DNA from: Tridacna crocea
Taxonomy: Eukaryota > Mollusca > Bivalvia > Cardiida > Cardiidae
Assembly: GCA_943736015.1 (NCBI GenBank)
Contig: OX031071.1
Coordinates: 16,216,119-16,280,118, forward strand
Reading direction: 5' to 3'
DNA length: 64,000 bases
Below are positions 61,691 through 64,000 of this stretch, piece by piece (the stretch's first letter is position 1; the number at the start of each line of letters is the position of its first letter). The position numbers and the translations under genes were made by a program. The notes beneath the pieces are model-generated. The model was not told the origin of the DNA, ran no database searches, and saw only the letters and a list, made by a program, of their open reading frames with translations.

Positions 61691-61899
61691 AAATGTTTAA
61701 GTATACTCACAAAAGGTAAAGGATAGCCTGGTATAATTTTTGCACAGCAGGGAAGAAAAACAGTTCTTTTATTGATTTCTGAAAGTGACTAACCATGGGA
61801 AAAAACACATTTGCAGAAAAGCCATGCTGGATGTCATTACAGTGCTGCAAGTTTACTCATTATGTCCTGTAGATCCTGTGGTTGGCTTTGTTTCTTTTT

Positions 61900-62045
61900 T
61901 TAACCATTTACCACACAGTTTCCAAGTTTTTTTTATGACCATGAGGAAGGAAATTTTTGAAAACTTTGTTGGAAAAGGAGAAAATGCTGGTAACCAGCAT
62001 TTTCTCCTTTTCCAACGGTGTGTTCTACCCTGTCGATCTGTCAAT
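61900..62045 (+). mobile_element. TTAA-hairpin MITE, left part
   Basis: TTAA, CCATTTACCACACAG, near-perfect hairpin with CTGGTAACCAG; cut in the R arm. Confidence 0.78.
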
Positions 62046-62279
62046 TTTCTGTATGTCGAAGGACCAGTCTGTATTGTCACTTGTTAGAGATACTAGATTT
62101 TTGAATACATACTTATGTCGTGACTTACTTGGTATCATTCATTACAGAAATGCATTAAAGGTGGCCCTTCAGATTTTGTGACGAAAATTTTACAAAAGAG
62201 CAAAAAAATCATCCTTATACTCCCAACGCCTTTTAATTTTCATTCATTAAACCCCAGTAGTTGTAAACCGTCCGACAAC

Positions 62280-62698
62280 ACGAGAAATTAGAGATTTACT
62301 ACGGCTCAGGTTGACACCAATGGGACACACGTTCTATTTTTAGATGATCAATTCGCTCATTTACTTACAGGAATACACAGAAGAAGCTTCAAACATAGCG
62401 TCCGAAGAAGACATTATGGAAAATAATTATTACATGTTTGTTATGATGGGGAATTTAAGCGTCATGAGTCACGTGCCAGTCACTTGACATTCCCACAATG
62501 CTTTATTGATTTTTGGCGCGAAATCTAAAAATACCTTAAGAGGCTACGTAGCCTTTTAAGGGAATACCATCAAAAAATTCTTTTTTTGAAATTTTATGAA
62601 TCTTAACTATTGATGATTTCTATTATTTTTTTATATGAATATCAGTGATATATATATTTTTTAATTTGGTGAGATGTAAAAATTCTAAATACCCACCT
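62280..62698 (-). repeat. GGTGGGTATTTAG repeat family, longest copy
   Basis: About 420 bp with CTAAATACCCACCTTT at its right edge, an internal palindrome GGCTACGTAGCC, and GTCACGTGCC. It shares its two halves with the copies at 36083 and 45187. No reading frame of note. Confidence 0.7.
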
Positions 62699-62927
62699 TT
62701 AACCCATTACCACACAATCCCTACTTTTGACGCCCCTGAGAAAGAAGCCTGTAGAAAACATAGTGGGAAAAGGAGAAAATGCTGGTACCCAGCATTTTCT
62801 CCTTTTCCGACCATGTTTTCTACCCTTCACAAAACAAATTTCAAATTTTTAGTCACTTTTATTTCTTCCTCTGCAAACGCTTTGGATTTGGACAAGCCTA
62901 AAATATTGTCGTTTGGTAATGAGTTAA
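62699..62927 (+). mobile_element. TTAA-hairpin MITE, full length
   Basis: Both TTAA ends; abuts the GGTGGGTATTTAG repeat on its left. Confidence 0.9.
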
Positions 62928-63140
62928 CTCTTTACCATAGAATTCTGACTTTTAACGACCCTGAGAAAGAAAGCTTTTGAAAACATTGTAGGAAAAGGAG
63001 AAAATGGTAAACTCCTTTTCCCACAATGTTTTCTACCCTGCTGGAAACAAATTTCAATTTTTGAGTTACGTTTATTTTGTCGTCTGCAAGTGCTTTCGAT
63101 TGGGATCAGTCTAAAAGTTTTGTTGCTTTGGTAGAGTTAA
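62924..63140 (+). mobile_element. TTAA-hairpin MITE, abutting, hairpin centre deleted
   Basis: Shares TTAA 62924-62927; right end TTGGTAGAG-TTAA. Confidence 0.85.
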
Positions 63141-63204
63141 ACAGCCTTTTTACAGAACATGGCTCATTTTATTTACATTCAACACAGTTCAAATGATGAG
63201 ATTA

Positions 63205-63325
63205 TTTTAAAGGTAGAAGACATAACAGGGGAAAGCTGATTACCAGCACTTTCTCCTTTTCCTACAATGTTTTCAGGAACTCCCTTCCATGTCAAAACTA
63301 GTGATGGTGTGGGAAAGGGTGAAAC
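63205..63325 (-). mobile_element. MITE, decayed
   Basis: AGGTAGAAGACATAACAGG, CTGATTACCAGC and TGGTGTGGGAAAGGG. Confidence 0.55.
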
Positions 63326-63652
63326 AAGAAAGAATCCCTCTGATCCACGAGTCTTAATGGGGTAAAGAAGAAGGTTGAAAAATTGGCATGAAATTCTTTC
63401 AGCTCTACCATCTTTAGTTTTATTGTTTATTGTTTATATTACATCAAAATGAAATCTGTTGCCATGGTAACCTAATGAGTATGGATCAATACATTAACCT
63501 GATTTCAGTGACCCAATTAGCCAGAGTAATTAGCGTTTAAGGGGGTTGATGATTATCAACCGTTTAATCAAATTACAAAATAAAGAGTACCCAGTTAAAT
63601 TTTTCGAAGCATCTGTTACATAATTTTCTGCAAATGATGATTTGATATCTTC

Positions 63653-63820
63653 CCCTGGTACCAAAGAACAAAATAATCAGACTTTCCCAAATTAAACATT
63701 TGCAGACAACAAAATAATGTGACTCAAAAGTGCTAGATCTATTTGGGAAATGCTATTCTGGGAAAAGAAAACATTTTTTCCTAAATGTTTTCAAGTTTTC
63801 TGTAAGGTTGGTTAACACTT
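63653..63820 (-). mobile_element. MITE, decayed
   Basis: CAGACTTTCCCAAATTAAAC, TTTGCAGACAACAAAATAATG and a worn hairpin, ending GGTTGGTTAACAC. Confidence 0.55.
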
Positions 63821-63918
63821 AAGTTTACCTCACAATACTGAATTTTACCGACCAGGTGCAAGTAGCCTTTGAAAACATTGTGGGAAAAAAGGAGAATATG
63901 GTGATAGCATTTTCTCCC
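63821..63918 (+). mobile_element. MITE, truncated by the next element
   Basis: CTCACAATACTGAATTTTACC, TTTGAAAACATTGTGGG and ATAGCATTTTCTCC, then broken by the element starting near 63918. Confidence 0.65.
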
Positions 63919-64000
63919 TTTGATACGCCCGAAGGGTCGTATTATGTTATGGCCATGGCCGTCTGTCCGTCCATCTTGTAGTAATTTCTCTTGTGTACAT
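63918..64000 (+). mobile_element. Hairpin head of GTCCGTC-type element, cut by window end
   Basis: ATACGCCCGAAGGGTCGTAT forms a short hairpin, then GGCCGTCTGTCCGTCCATC and CTTGTGTACAT. It looks like the 5' end of a further element that runs out of the window. Confidence 0.45.

Noticed and set aside
3856..63140. Many 60-100 residue frames containing FENTVGKGENAGNQHFLLFP or similar
   Set aside because: All are translations of the MITE hairpin and occur in both strands of every copy.

Overview
This is a window of animal nuclear DNA, most likely from a marine bivalve mollusc. The signs are AT-rich sequence, genes broken by GT-AG introns, tRNA-derived SINEs, and repeat families with hairpin heads and GGCCATCATGGCC tails that I know from bivalve genomes. 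The organism is inferred; no single-copy marker gene is present. There is no bacterial gene, rRNA, intact tRNA gene or CRISPR array.

Layout. About 1-38,600 and 55,750-64,000 are intergenic DNA packed with short mobile elements. The commonest is a roughly 220-230 bp MITE with TTAA at both ends, terminal inverted repeats and a near-perfect central hairpin. About 80 whole, nested or broken copies can be recognised, in three end types called here H, F and P. TTAA duplication is shown directly by one copy sitting inside another foldback element (4589-4818), which points to a piggyBac-type mobiliser. Other families are a PIF/Harbinger-like element (29654-30834), Helentron-like elements with tandem cores (clearest at 30894-32497 and 57869-59060), several short palindromic elements and SINE fragments.

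The coding part lies at 38,600-55,750. On the minus strand a seven-exon gene (47673 down to 40529) can be assembled. All exon junctions agree in phase, and it gives a 391-residue protein with an N-terminal module, a coiled coil and a C-terminal BEN DNA-binding domain. On the plus strand, head to head with it, lies an intact 954-codon reading frame (51068-53932) for a Transposase_21 (En/Spm, Tnp2-like) protein. The two genes are bracketed by inverted termini (CCCATRCGAAAATA at 38613 and its complement ending at 55743). Next to each terminus is a 400-460 bp array of a TTTGCAAA-type motif, in opposite orientations at the two ends. My main hypothesis is that 38613-55743 is one large two-gene transposon: a transposase plus a BEN-domain accessory protein that binds the subterminal arrays, much as TnpD and TnpA work in plant En/Spm. 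The genes and arrays are seen in the sequence; that they form one mobile unit is inferred.
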